Positions 47,213 to 55,412 of a stretch of DNA of 64,000 nt are shown piece by piece. The position numbers and the translations under genes were made by a program. How positions within the stretch are numbered: position 1 is the stretch's first letter; every line of letters starts with the position of its first letter. The notes beneath the pieces are model-generated. The model saw only the letters and a list, made by a program, of their open reading frames with translations. It made no database searches and had not been told where the DNA came from. This DNA comes from an uncultured Clostridium sp. (lineage in GTDB: Bacteria > Bacillota > Clostridia > Clostridiales > Clostridiaceae). The DNA lies in NCBI RefSeq assembly GCF_910588715.1, contig NZ_CAJURG010000006.1, forward strand, positions 57,568 through 121,567, written 5' to 3'.

Positions 47213-48136
47213 ATGTTGCTTATTTTAGTAAATATTTTTTGGATAATTATAAAATTAATAGGTTATGCTATCTTTTTTCTAATAAAAGCAATATTTGAAG
47301 TATTTGTTTTTATTTTTAAAACACCATCATTAAGATTCCCTTTTTTACTTATTAGTATTGGTTATATCTTTAAAATTAATTTTAATATTTTAGCAACTAT
47401 ATATTTTATTTACTTAATGAATGCCTGTGCTAAAAAGTTTAATATTTATAATAAAATTTATTCAGATTTAAATTATCTTTATAATAAAATACGTAACTCC
47501 TATAAAGTTTCAAAATATTTAAAATGCCTTAAAAATGATAGTATTATATTAAATAACATTTACTTAGAAAATAATGATGAGGATTTTTGTTCTATAGATG
47601 AATTGGTAATTACAAATGGTGGTATTTTTGCTATTAAAACATTAAATTACCCTTATAATAATTACAATAAACTTAATACAAGTATTACTGAATATTTAAA
47701 CAATATTAAATCTAAAAAAGATATAATAGTAGATTTTAAATTTATCAATTCTATTTCAGAAGAATGCTTAAAATGCTATAATATTTTGCAAGATATTTTA
47801 TCTTGTGATATACCAATAACTAATATTATTGCTATACCTCAAGAAAACTGTGTTGTAGAAGAAAATGCTTCTTTAGAAACACCAATTATAACAGCAGAAG
47901 ATTTGCCTTATTATATTAAAAATAAAATAAACAGAAATGCTGATTACTCACCATTAGTAATAAAAGAAAACTTACTAGAAAACAAACTTTGGATTTTTGA
48001 TATATTAGCTTCTTGGCTTTATAGCTTTTTAAACCATACAAAAACCACAATATTGTTTTTTACTATATTTTTAATGATATATTATATTTATATAACATTT
48101 ATAACTTATATATTTTTTAAAATAACATCTTTATAA
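47213..48136 (+). CDS. Membrane protein with possible NERD-like domain
   Basis: A 307-residue protein with three N-terminal helices (about 1-70) and one C-terminal helix (about 275-300). Between them a domain with SIDELVITNGGIFAIKTLNYP resembles the NERD core (.DHLV....GIF.IETK), but the usual Lys/Glu pair is not intact, so nuclease activity is doubtful. A GGAGG site lies nine bases before the ATG. It is a single gene convergent with 48236. Confidence 0.5.
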   Translation: MLLILVNIFWIIIKLIGYAIFFLIKAIFEVFVFIFKTPSLRFPFLLISIGYIFKINFNILATIYFIYLMNACAKKFNIYNKIYSDLNYLYNKIRNSYKVSKYLKCLKNDSIILNNIYLENNDEDFCSIDELVITNGGIFAIKTLNYPYNNYNKLNTSITEYLNNIKSKKDIIVDFKFINSISEECLKCYNILQDILSCDIPITNIIAIPQENCVVEENASLETPIITAEDLPYYIKNKINRNADYSPLVIKENLLENKLWIFDILASWLYSFLNHTKTTILFFTIFLMIYYIYITFITYIFFKITSL

Positions 48137-48174
48137 AAATATTATTTTATACAAATTTTAAAAATTATATAAAT

Positions 48175-48224
48175 AAAAAGAAGCTATATTTATATTAAAT
48201 TTAAATATAAATATAGCTCTTTTA
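48175..48224. terminator. Bidirectional hairpin terminator
   Basis: The arms AGCTATATTTATA and TATAAATATAGCT (13 bp) carry A/T runs outside and an AT loop inside. They lie between the convergent genes ending at 48136 and 48236. Confidence 0.8.
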
Positions 48225-48235
48225 TTTTGATTAAA

Positions 48236-48388
48236 TTATTCTAAAATTTCATATTTATCAATATTAGTTTGTTTTATAATCCTATTATAAACATCTCTTA
48301 TATCATCTGCATCATTATCAAATGCTAAAGCTTCTACTAAAGAATCTAAAACAACCATTAATTCTCGTTCATTTAACTTTATTTCCAT
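48236..48388 (-). CDS. Small protein of unknown function (50 aa)
   Basis: A 50-residue protein starting at the ATG 48386-48388 behind GGGAGGAG; the frame extends 21 codons upstream into the previous gene but lacks a ribosome site there. It is acidic and helical with DIRDVYNRIIKQTNIDKYEIL. I do not recognise it. It is 26 bases downstream of the YjdF-like gene and probably co-transcribed. Confidence 0.6.
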   Translation of the reverse strand: MEIKLNERELMVVLDSLVEALAFDNDADDIRDVYNRIIKQTNIDKYEILE

Positions 48389-48414
48389 AAATACTCCTCC
48401 CATATTATAAACTT

Positions 48415-49125
48415 TTATTTTCTTATTCTTACTTGAAGCTTTTCTATCCATCCCTTATTATACTTAAGTGAAATATATCCTATTATACTCATGATAAGTG
48501 CTCCAACTGCATCTACAAATAAATCTACCATAGTATCAGTAAGTGCGGCTCTTCCTACTAATGGTGTTCCATTTTCTAAAGCAAATTTTTGCATATTAAG
48601 TCCTAATAATCCATCAAAAGTAAATTCATAAAATTCCCAAATTACTCCTAAAGTTACAGCAAAACAAAAAGAAAATAATGCTACAAATATAGGGCTTAAA
48701 TTCATTGGAACATCTTCACTTTTATTTAATAAAGCTACAATTGAAAAACCTAATGCTCCTATCATTGCTCCACTAAATGTATGTAAAATATTATCCCAGT
48801 TTGCAACATTGTAATAAAAGCTCTTAACTTCTCCTAAATATATTGCTGAATATAAAAATATAGTATATAAAATTAACATATTTGATGGTATTTCAATTTT
48901 TAACTTATGTTCTAACATTCCCGGTAATAATAATGCAACTACTCCTAAAATACATTGTGATAACATTAAAGCATAATCACTTTTTATACGAATAAATGGT
49001 TCATTAGGGTCTGCAACTGTTGGTGCATTATTAATTGCAAAAATTAAAAATACAATAGTAGAAACTAATGTTATTAGTACAAAATAACTTAAAACTTTTT
49101 GCCAATTAATTTTACTTTTTTTCAT
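48415..49125 (-). CDS. DUF2238/YjdF-like membrane protein
   Basis: A 236-residue protein with six or seven helices. The motifs NILHTFSGAMIGALGF, GVIWEFYEFTFDGLLG and DTMVDLFVDAVGALIMS, in that order, fit the DUF2238 (YjdF-type) integral membrane family, for which no function is known. The ribosome site AAGGAGG precedes the ATG. It is followed by the 50-residue gene. Confidence 0.8.
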   Translation of the reverse strand: MKKSKINWQKVLSYFVLITLVSTIVFLIFAINNAPTVADPNEPFIRIKSDYALMLSQCILGVVALLLPGMLEHKLKIEIPSNMLILYTIFLYSAIYLGEVKSFYYNVANWDNILHTFSGAMIGALGFSIVALLNKSEDVPMNLSPIFVALFSFCFAVTLGVIWEFYEFTFDGLLGLNMQKFALENGTPLVGRAALTDTMVDLFVDAVGALIMSIIGYISLKYNKGWIEKLQVRIRK

Positions 49126-49235
49126 AGGCCCTCCTTAAATTTTAATTTATTAATATTAGTTCGAATTATTATTTTATAATAAATATAATTAAAAGTAAAA
49201 CTTTATATGTATCTTATTTAAAAATATTTGAACTA

Positions 49236-49257
49236 CCTCGACCACAAGGGTACGAGG
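49236..49257 (-). ncRNA. 3' hairpin after tnpB, candidate omega-RNA end/right end of the element
   Basis: On minus, CCTCG...CGAGG with inner ACC/GGT pairs forms a hairpin about 36-57 bases after the tnpB stop. In IS605-type elements the guide RNA overlaps the tnpB 3' end and right end. Its actual limits cannot be seen here; 49236-49292 is the minimal candidate. Confidence 0.5.
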
Positions 49258-49292
49258 ATTCTTCTAACGTAGTTTGATATTTAAGCTTCCAC

Positions 49293-50534
49293 CTAATAGG
49301 CAACCCTTATACGTTGTGGGTGAGTCCAATTACCCTTATCCCTCATAGTATTTACTAAGTCGGGAATACATTTCTCTGCTTTTCTTAATATATTTAAGCT
49401 ACCATTAATGTCTGCATTTAATATTCCATATCCACTTTTGAAAAGTCCTCTCGTTATTCTTCTACTCTTATTGTAATATTTCTTTGTTATTGGTTCTAAG
49501 TCTATAGCACTACATCCACTTGTATAAGATTCTTCTTGCAGTTTTATTTCTATTCCTTGCAATTTAGCTTTATACGTTATTAACTCAACTAGTCGTTGTG
49601 TCGGTATCTGAACAAAGGATTTATTATAATTCATATCTTGTTTAATATCTTTTAACTTTCCTATAACTATTTTACCTACATTATTTTCAATAGCCTTATC
49701 AATTACACTCTTGCTAGTTTTATGTAAATAATCATTGATATAATTACTTCTATATTTTCTAAGTCTATTTATTTCTTTTGTGTTTTTGAATTTATCTGAA
49801 CCATATTTCTTCATTTCAATACTTTGTAAATAAGCTATTCTCTTATTGACATAAGAGTTAACAGATTTTAATGCTCTACCACAATAGATATATTGATTAA
49901 CACCATCTTTGAAAGTTATAGTAGCTAAATTATCTAAACCAATATCAATGCTCATGATATTATTAGATGTATTTTCAATTTCATCTTTATTATAGATTAT
50001 GATTAAGTTCCATTCTTTTTGAACTTTGTCAAAGTTAAATCTAGCTTGTTGTATTCTATCCCAATTTATAAGGCTTTGAAGTTTGTTTGAAACTTCAAAA
50101 TTAAGACTATCTACCTTAAATTCATCACGAATAGCTTTAGATAGAGATAACTTTAATATATCATTTTGATACCTTATAGCTAAGTTAGTAAATATAATTT
50201 CATTTTTATTTCTTTCAGTATTTTTAAATTTGGGAGGCTTAGGAAGTCCTTTATATTTGTTTGGATTAACTCCAAAATCTTTAATACTTGCAAAATAACT
50301 TTTCCAATTCTGTTCTAATACTTTAAACATTTGTTGTCTAGTATGACTATGCAGAAAATCACAATGCCAATTATTTTTATAGCACTTTTCAATATCATAA
50401 TAATTTTTAAATCCATTTTCCCTTAAATCATAGCTAATTATATTATATAGCTTGGTAGTATGGTAGCTTAATTCCTCTATAATCTCTAATTGTTTTGAAC
50501 TAATTTGTGGTTTAAATTTGAATGATAATTTCAT
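49293..50534 (-). CDS. tnpB: IS200/IS605-family TnpB (RNA-guided nuclease-like)
   Basis: A 413-residue TnpB/OrfB protein. The RuvC residues are present: IDIGLDNLATITF (Asp near 197), KLQEESYTSG (Glu near 331) and LNADINGSLNI (Asp near 376). The usual C4 zinc ribbon is not seen: only one Cys in SGCSAID and none in the second half (KSGYG), a variant common in some clostridial TnpB. Ribosome site AGGAGGTG precedes the ATG. No intact TnpA is adjacent, so it depends on one in trans. It is located in a region with IS remnants. Confidence 0.93.
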   Translation of the reverse strand: MKLSFKFKPQISSKQLEIIEELSYHTTKLYNIISYDLRENGFKNYYDIEKCYKNNWHCDFLHSHTRQQMFKVLEQNWKSYFASIKDFGVNPNKYKGLPKPPKFKNTERNKNEIIFTNLAIRYQNDILKLSLSKAIRDEFKVDSLNFEVSNKLQSLINWDRIQQARFNFDKVQKEWNLIIIYNKDEIENTSNNIMSIDIGLDNLATITFKDGVNQYIYCGRALKSVNSYVNKRIAYLQSIEMKKYGSDKFKNTKEINRLRKYRSNYINDYLHKTSKSVIDKAIENNVGKIVIGKLKDIKQDMNYNKSFVQIPTQRLVELITYKAKLQGIEIKLQEESYTSGCSAIDLEPITKKYYNKSRRITRGLFKSGYGILNADINGSLNILRKAEKCIPDLVNTMRDKGNWTHPQRIRVAY

Positions 50535-50664
50535 CTTTTCACCTCCTTACATTGTTATCAAGGAAAAGAAGTCATAGTATCTATAACATTAACTATCATA
50601 TAGTATTTTGTCCTAAATATATACACAAATTTTTAAATATGAATTGGAATATGAAATATCAAAA

Positions 50665-50810
50665 ATGTTTAAAAGCATAGCTTTTAATTACGGTTTTGAA
50701 GTTCTAGAACAAGAGATAGTGCTAGCGAGATATTCAAAGCTTTTCCTAAATTAAAGAAAAATAAGTTTTGGGATAGTGGATTAAGGTATATTCAAAATCA
50801 AAAGAGTTAA
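50665..50810 (+). pseudogene. Decayed IS200-type tnpA remnant
   Basis: The plus strand reads KSIAFNYGFEVLEQEI, then after a frameshift SEIFKAFPKLKKNKFWDSG and RYIQNQK before a TAA. These match the middle, FPKLKKxxFW and terminal (Y.ENQK) parts of IS200-type TnpA, with the HxH motif and the catalytic Tyr region lost. It is divergent from tnpB, the order found in IS605. It is too broken to act. Confidence 0.65.
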
Positions 50811-50890
50811 GGGAGTTAGGTATCGAACCTACTTCCTTAAAATGCTTACATCCACAGGCACAAGGCACAGTGGTTTTACGCATTACACTA
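50811..50890 (+). mobile_element. Possible right-end remnant of the decayed element
   Basis: After the tnpA remnant, a stretch with a CCAC...GTGG hairpin (near 50850-50873) resembles, from memory, end sequences of IS605-type elements. No repeats mark its limit. Together with the tnpB this makes 49230-50890 a mobile DNA island. The gap 50535-50664 has no gene of its own. Confidence 0.35.
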
Positions 50891-50921
50891 TAAATATTTA
50901 TTCTTTACTATTTTGGCATTT

Positions 50922-50957
50922 ACCCCCATAATATTATATTATAACATTATTGGGGGT
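50922..50957 (+). promoter_or_regulatory. Hairpin that covers the asnA ribosome site
   Basis: The arm ACCCCCATAAT (50922-50932) pairs with ATTATTGGGGGT (50946-50957) apart from one bulged A. The second arm contains the GGGGG ribosome site (50952-50956) placed eight bases before the asnA ATG. Formation in the mRNA would block initiation. No known riboswitch class matches. Confidence 0.7.
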
Positions 50958-50964
50958 TATTTTT

Positions 50965-51990
50965 ATGGCAAAAGAATTAAAATCTAAAGTTTTCATACCA
51001 GAAAACTATAAATCTAATTTATCATTAATAGAAACAGAAATAGCAATAAAAAAGGTTAAAGATTTTTTTGAAAGCAAACTTGCTGAAACATTAAACTTAA
51101 CAAGAGTATCTGCTCCATTATTTCTTGAAAATGGTTCAGGATTAAATGATAATTTAAATGGAATAGAAAGACCAGTAAGCTTTGATATGCTCGCAATTAA
51201 AGATAGTGATATAGAAATTGTTCATTCTCTTGCAAAGTGGAAAAGATTTGCTCTTAATAGATATAAATTTAAAGCTGGTTTTGGATTATATACAGATATG
51301 AATGCTATTAGACGTGATGAGGAACTAGATAATTTACACTCTATTTATGTTGACCAATGGGATTGGGAAAAAGTAATTAATAAAGAAGATAGAAACTTAA
51401 ACACTTTAAAAGATACTGTTAGAAAAATATTTTCTGTATTTAAAGCAACAGAAAACTTTGTTTCTAAGGAATATAAATCAATTGAAAAAGTTCTTCCGGA
51501 AGACATTACTTTTGTAACTGCACAAGAACTTGAAGATATGTACCCAAACCTTACATCTAAAGAAAGAGAAAATGCTATTTGTAAAGAACATAAAGCTGTA
51601 TTTATACTAGGAATTGGGGATACTTTAAAATCTGGAGAAAAACATGATGGTAGAAGCCCTGACTATGATGATTGGACACTTAATGGTGATATTTTATTTT
51701 ATGATCCATTATTTGATTCAGCTATAGAGCTTTCTTCTATGGGAATTAGAGTTGATAAAAATGCTTTAGAATATCAATTGCAAAAATCGGGTTGTGAAGA
51801 TAGACGTACACTTCCATTCCACAAAGCATTATTAGAAGATAAGCTTCCTTTAACTATGGGTGGCGGAATTGGACAATCAAGAATTTGTATGTTCTTTTTA
51901 AGAAAAGCCCATATAGGTGAAGTTCAAGCTTCTATTTGGGATGAATATACTCATAAAAAATGTGAAGAAGCTGGAATAGAATTGCTTTAA
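50965..51990 (+). CDS. asnA: Aspartate-ammonia ligase (AsnA)
   Basis: A 341-residue ammonia-dependent asparagine synthetase, related to class II tRNA synthetases. Seen: LTRVSAPLFLENGSGLNDNLNG, the KWKRFALNRYKF segment, GLYTDMNAIRRDEELDN, SIYVDQWDWEKVI and the C-terminal LTMGGGIGQSRICMFFL. It makes asparagine from aspartate, ammonia and ATP. The ATG at 50965 is chosen over a TTG 15 bases upstream, since GGGGG lies correctly. It is monocistronic, with a terminator after it. Confidence 0.96.
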   Translation: MAKELKSKVFIPENYKSNLSLIETEIAIKKVKDFFESKLAETLNLTRVSAPLFLENGSGLNDNLNGIERPVSFDMLAIKDSDIEIVHSLAKWKRFALNRYKFKAGFGLYTDMNAIRRDEELDNLHSIYVDQWDWEKVINKEDRNLNTLKDTVRKIFSVFKATENFVSKEYKSIEKVLPEDITFVTAQELEDMYPNLTSKERENAICKEHKAVFILGIGDTLKSGEKHDGRSPDYDDWTLNGDILFYDPLFDSAIELSSMGIRVDKNALEYQLQKSGCEDRRTLPFHKALLEDKLPLTMGGGIGQSRICMFFLRKAHIGEVQASIWDEYTHKKCEEAGIELL

Positions 51991-51996
51991 TTAAAT

Positions 51997-52052
51997 AAAA
52001 GAGAGCTATACCTTATTGAAAACTCTTAATTCAATAAGATATAGCTCCCTTT
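51997..52052. terminator. Bidirectional terminator between asnA and mnmA
   Basis: The long arms (GAGCTATACCTTATTGAA and TTCAATAAGATATAGCTC, one mismatch) lie between the convergent genes asnA and mnmA with A/T runs outside. Confidence 0.85.
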
Positions 52053-52126
52053 AATATGTGTTATTTTTATTAATATACTTCATAAAAGATTATTTATAAA
52101 AAGTTAATATAATAAAAATCTTTTTA

Positions 52127-53212
52127 TTATATTATACCAGCAATAATTCCTCCGCCAACAACTTTGTTTCCTTGATAGAAAACAACAGATTGACCTTTTG
52201 TTATTGCTCTTTGCTTTTCTTTAAAGCTAACTTTTATCTTTCCATCTCTTAAAGGTGAAATAACAGCTTCTGCTGGTCTTCCTGAATATCTAACCTTAGC
52301 TTCAACAGTTATAGGCTCTTCAAGCTTATCAAAAGGAATAAAGTTAACATCTTTAGCAACTAAATCCGTCTTAAATATATCCTCTTCTGGACCTAATACA
52401 ACTTCATTAGTTCTAGGATTTATATCAGTTACAAATACAGGTCTTCCAAGTGCTATTCCTAAGCCTTTTCTTTGACCTATAGTATAATAAACTATTCCTT
52501 TATGCTTACCTAATATATTTCCATTTTTATCAACAAAATTTCCAGGCGTAACCTCTAAAGGTCTAGCTTCACTTATGTATCTACCATGATCATTATCTGG
52601 TATAAAGCAAATTTCTTCACTATCTTTTTTATTATAAACAGATAATCCAATTTCTTTTGCAATTTCTCTTATTCTATCCTTAGTGTACTCTCCACAAGGC
52701 ATAAGAGTATGTGCTAATTGCTCTTGAGTAAAATTATATAAAGCATATGTTTGGTCTTTTCTATCATCATCTGAACGAATTAATAGATATCTTCCATTTT
52801 CATCTTTTTCAATTTTAGCATAATGTCCTGTTGCAACATAATCAGCACCTATTCCTTGAGCTTTTCTTAATAACTCATCAAACTTTAAATGCTTATTACA
52901 TGCTATACATGGATTTGGTGTTTTTCCATCTATGTATTCTTGAACAAAATAATCAATAACCTTTTCTTTAAAGCTATCTCTAAAATTCATTACATAAAAA
53001 GGAATTCCAATTTTATTAGCAACTCTTCTAGCATCATCTACAGCTGAAAGCGAACAACATCCACCTTCTCTTTCTGTATAATCCTTATCTTCTTGCCAAA
53101 TTTGCATTGTAACACCAATAACATCATAGCCTTGCTCTTTTAAAAGGTAAGCAGCAACGGAGCTATCAACTCCGCCACTCATACCTATAACAACTTTTTT
53201 CTTTTTTTCCAT
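52127..53212 (-). CDS. mnmA: tRNA-specific 2-thiouridylase MnmA
   Basis: A 361-residue enzyme that thiolates U34 of Lys, Glu and Gln tRNAs. The PP-loop is GMSGGVDSSVAAYLL, the catalytic Cys lies in TPNPCIACNKHLKF and the second Cys in SEEICFIPDNDHGRYI. The C-terminal beta barrel holds GQRKGLGIALGRPVFV. It is last in the iscR-iscS-iscU-mnmA operon; IscS supplies the sulfur. The ATG at 53212 is chosen behind AAGGTGTGA. Confidence 0.97.
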   Translation of the reverse strand: MEKKKKVVIGMSGGVDSSVAAYLLKEQGYDVIGVTMQIWQEDKDYTEREGGCCSLSAVDDARRVANKIGIPFYVMNFRDSFKEKVIDYFVQEYIDGKTPNPCIACNKHLKFDELLRKAQGIGADYVATGHYAKIEKDENGRYLLIRSDDDRKDQTYALYNFTQEQLAHTLMPCGEYTKDRIREIAKEIGLSVYNKKDSEEICFIPDNDHGRYISEARPLEVTPGNFVDKNGNILGKHKGIVYYTIGQRKGLGIALGRPVFVTDINPRTNEVVLGPEEDIFKTDLVAKDVNFIPFDKLEEPITVEAKVRYSGRPAEAVISPLRDGKIKVSFKEKQRAITKGQSVVFYQGNKVVGGGIIAGII

Positions 53213-53236
53213 CAATAAATCACACCTTAAGTTTTT

Positions 53237-53680
53237 TTATTCGTGTCCGTGTACTGCATCATGTAATTCATCATGATCTGTTTCTTCGAATTCCCATCCC
53301 TCAGTGCTTAATCCAGCATTTTTTCTGTAGTCATTAATTGCTTTGTGTATAGCTTCTTCTGCTAATACTGAACAGTGCATTTTTACTGGTGGAAGTCCAT
53401 CTAAAGCTTCAGCAACAGCTTTATTTGATAATTCCCAAGCTTCTTCTAAAGTTTTTCCTTTAATCATTTCTGTAGCCATTGAAGATGAAGCTATAGCAGA
53501 ACCACATCCAAAAGTTTGGAATTTAACATCTTTAATAATGTTATCTTCTACTTTTAAATAAACTCTCATTATATCTCCGCACTTAGCATTTCCAACTTCT
53601 CCAATACCGTTTGCGTCTTCAATTTCTCCTACATTTCTTGGATTTCTAAAATGGTCCATAACTTTATCTGTATATATCAT
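53237..53680 (-). CDS. iscU: Iron-sulfur cluster scaffold IscU/NifU-like
   Basis: A 147-residue scaffold with the three Cys ligands in NAKCGDIM, QTFGCGSAIASS and VKMHCSVLAEEA. The last 15 residues are rich in Asp and His (TDHDELHDAVHGHE), as in several clostridial IscU. It builds Fe-S clusters with sulfur from IscS. It lies two bases after iscS and 24 bases before mnmA. Confidence 0.95.
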   Translation of the reverse strand: MIYTDKVMDHFRNPRNVGEIEDANGIGEVGNAKCGDIMRVYLKVEDNIIKDVKFQTFGCGSAIASSSMATEMIKGKTLEEAWELSNKAVAEALDGLPPVKMHCSVLAEEAIHKAINDYRKNAGLSTEGWEFEETDHDELHDAVHGHE

Positions 53681-53682
53681 AA

Positions 53683-54867
53683 TTATTTTTCTCCCTTCTT
53701 AACAAAATCACTCCATAATGGTGACATATTTCTTATTCTTTGTATAATTCCAGGTAATACTTCTAAAACATAATCAACATCTTCTTCTGTTGAGCCATCA
53801 CCTAAAGTTAATCTTAATGATCCATGAGCTAATTCATGTGGTAGACCTATTGCTAAAAGTACATGAGATGGATCTAACGAACCTGATGTACATGCACTTC
53901 CACTTGATGCACATATTCCTTCAAAATCTAATGATAATAAAATTGATTCTCCTTCTATATAAGTAAATCTTACATTTACATTACCAGGTAATCTCTTATC
54001 CCCTCTTGGTCCATTTAAATACGAATATGGAACTCTTTCTAATATTCCATCTATAAGCTTATCTCTAAGTTTTGAAGTTCTCTCCATATGAGCTTCAATA
54101 TCTTTTGTAGCTAACTCTATAGCTTTACCTAATCCAACAACTGATGCAATATTTTCAGTTCCCGCTCTTCTTGCTCTTTCTTGACCACCACCGTGGATTA
54201 AATTGTCTATTCTTACACCTTTTCTTATGTATAAAACACCTATACCCTTAGGTCCATATATCTTATGACCTGCTAAAGATAAAAGGTCAATATTCATTTC
54301 CTTTACATCTACTGGAACATTTCCAACTGCTTGAACGGCATCTGTATGGAATAAAACTTTTCTTTCTCTACAAATTGCACCTATTTCTTTTATAGGTTGA
54401 ATAGTTCCTATTTCATTATTTGCAAACATAATTGATACTAAAATAGTATTATCTTTTATTGCATTTTTTAATTCTTCTAAATCAATAAATCCTTCTTCAT
54501 TAACATCTAAGTAAGTTACTTCAAAACCATTTTTCTCTAAATATTCACAAGTATGAAGAACTGCATGATGTTCAATTTTAGTAGTTATTATATGATTTCC
54601 TTTTTTTCTGTGTGCAGTTGCAATCCCCTTGATTGCCCAGTTATCTGCTTCAGAACCACCACCAGTGAAGTAAACTTCGCTCATATCGCAATTTAAAGCA
54701 TTTGCTACCTGTCCTCTTGCTTTATCTATTGCCATTTTTGTCTCTCTTGATATTCCATAAAAAGATGATGGATTACCAAACTTTTCTGTAAAATATGGCA
54801 TCATTTCTTCTAAAACTTCTGGCTTTACATAAGTAGTAGCCGCATAATCCATATATACTGTTTTCAT
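53683..54867 (-). CDS. iscS: Cysteine desulfurase IscS
   Basis: A 394-residue PLP enzyme. The start VYMDYAATTYVKPEVLEEM, the PLP lysine motif SLAGHKIYGPKGIGVLYI and the active Cys in SGSACTSGSLDPSHVL are visible. It removes sulfur from cysteine for IscU and MnmA. The gene is between iscR (3 bases) and iscU (2 bases). Confidence 0.97.
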   Translation of the reverse strand: MKTVYMDYAATTYVKPEVLEEMMPYFTEKFGNPSSFYGISRETKMAIDKARGQVANALNCDMSEVYFTGGGSEADNWAIKGIATAHRKKGNHIITTKIEHHAVLHTCEYLEKNGFEVTYLDVNEEGFIDLEELKNAIKDNTILVSIMFANNEIGTIQPIKEIGAICRERKVLFHTDAVQAVGNVPVDVKEMNIDLLSLAGHKIYGPKGIGVLYIRKGVRIDNLIHGGGQERARRAGTENIASVVGLGKAIELATKDIEAHMERTSKLRDKLIDGILERVPYSYLNGPRGDKRLPGNVNVRFTYIEGESILLSLDFEGICASSGSACTSGSLDPSHVLLAIGLPHELAHGSLRLTLGDGSTEEDVDYVLEVLPGIIQRIRNMSPLWSDFVKKGEK

Positions 54868-54870
54868 AAT

Positions 54871-55320
54871 TTATTCACTCCTCTGTAATGTTAGTGCTTC
54901 GTTTTTTTCTTTAATTTTATTGTAGTCATCTACTATATCTTGTAAAGTTATGCCTTCCATAACATCATCTATACTATTTTTTATCTTTGCCCATAAAAGC
55001 CTAGTTGCACAACAATCTATATTATTACAAGCAACCCCTTCAATACAATCAGCAATTTCTATAGGGCCTTCAAGTACATACATTATATCTGAAACCTTAA
55101 TATCTTTTGGTTCTCTTCCTAATATATATCCCCCTTGGGCACCCCTTATACTATTTATAAGTTTTGCCTTTCTAAGCGGGGAAAATAGTTGCTCTAAATA
55201 ATATTCAGATATTCCCTGTCTCTGTGAAATAGTTTTTATTGATAGGGGAGAATCTCCGTAATTTATTGCTAATTCAACCATAGCTTTTACTCCATATCTT
55301 CCTTTAGTTGATAATTTCAT
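54871..55320 (-). CDS. iscR: Rrf2-family regulator IscR-like
   Basis: A 149-residue Rrf2 protein with a helix-turn-helix (MKLSTKGRYGVKAMVELA, then GISEYYLEQLFSPLRKAKLI) and a Cys cluster IEGVACNNIDCCATRL able to bind a [2Fe-2S] cluster. It should sense Fe-S status and control its own operon. It is the first gene after a promoter with consensus boxes. Confidence 0.95.
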   Translation of the reverse strand: MKLSTKGRYGVKAMVELAINYGDSPLSIKTISQRQGISEYYLEQLFSPLRKAKLINSIRGAQGGYILGREPKDIKVSDIMYVLEGPIEIADCIEGVACNNIDCCATRLLWAKIKNSIDDVMEGITLQDIVDDYNKIKEKNEALTLQRSE

Positions 55321-55365
55321 TCTCTCACCCCTTATTCAGACTTTTTTGCTATGCTTTATATTTAT

Positions 55366-55394
55366 ATCATACTAACTTACTCGGCTTTTGTCAA
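55366..55394 (-). promoter_or_regulatory. Promoter of the isc-mnmA operon
   Basis: On minus, TTGACA (55389-55394) and TATGAT (55366-55371) are 17 bases apart, a near-consensus sigma-A promoter. The region between contains partly repeated motifs (CCGAGTAAGTTAG) that may be the operator for IscR; this is not proven. Confidence 0.85.
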
Positions 55395-55412
55395 CTAAGA
55401 TTAAAATTTTTA

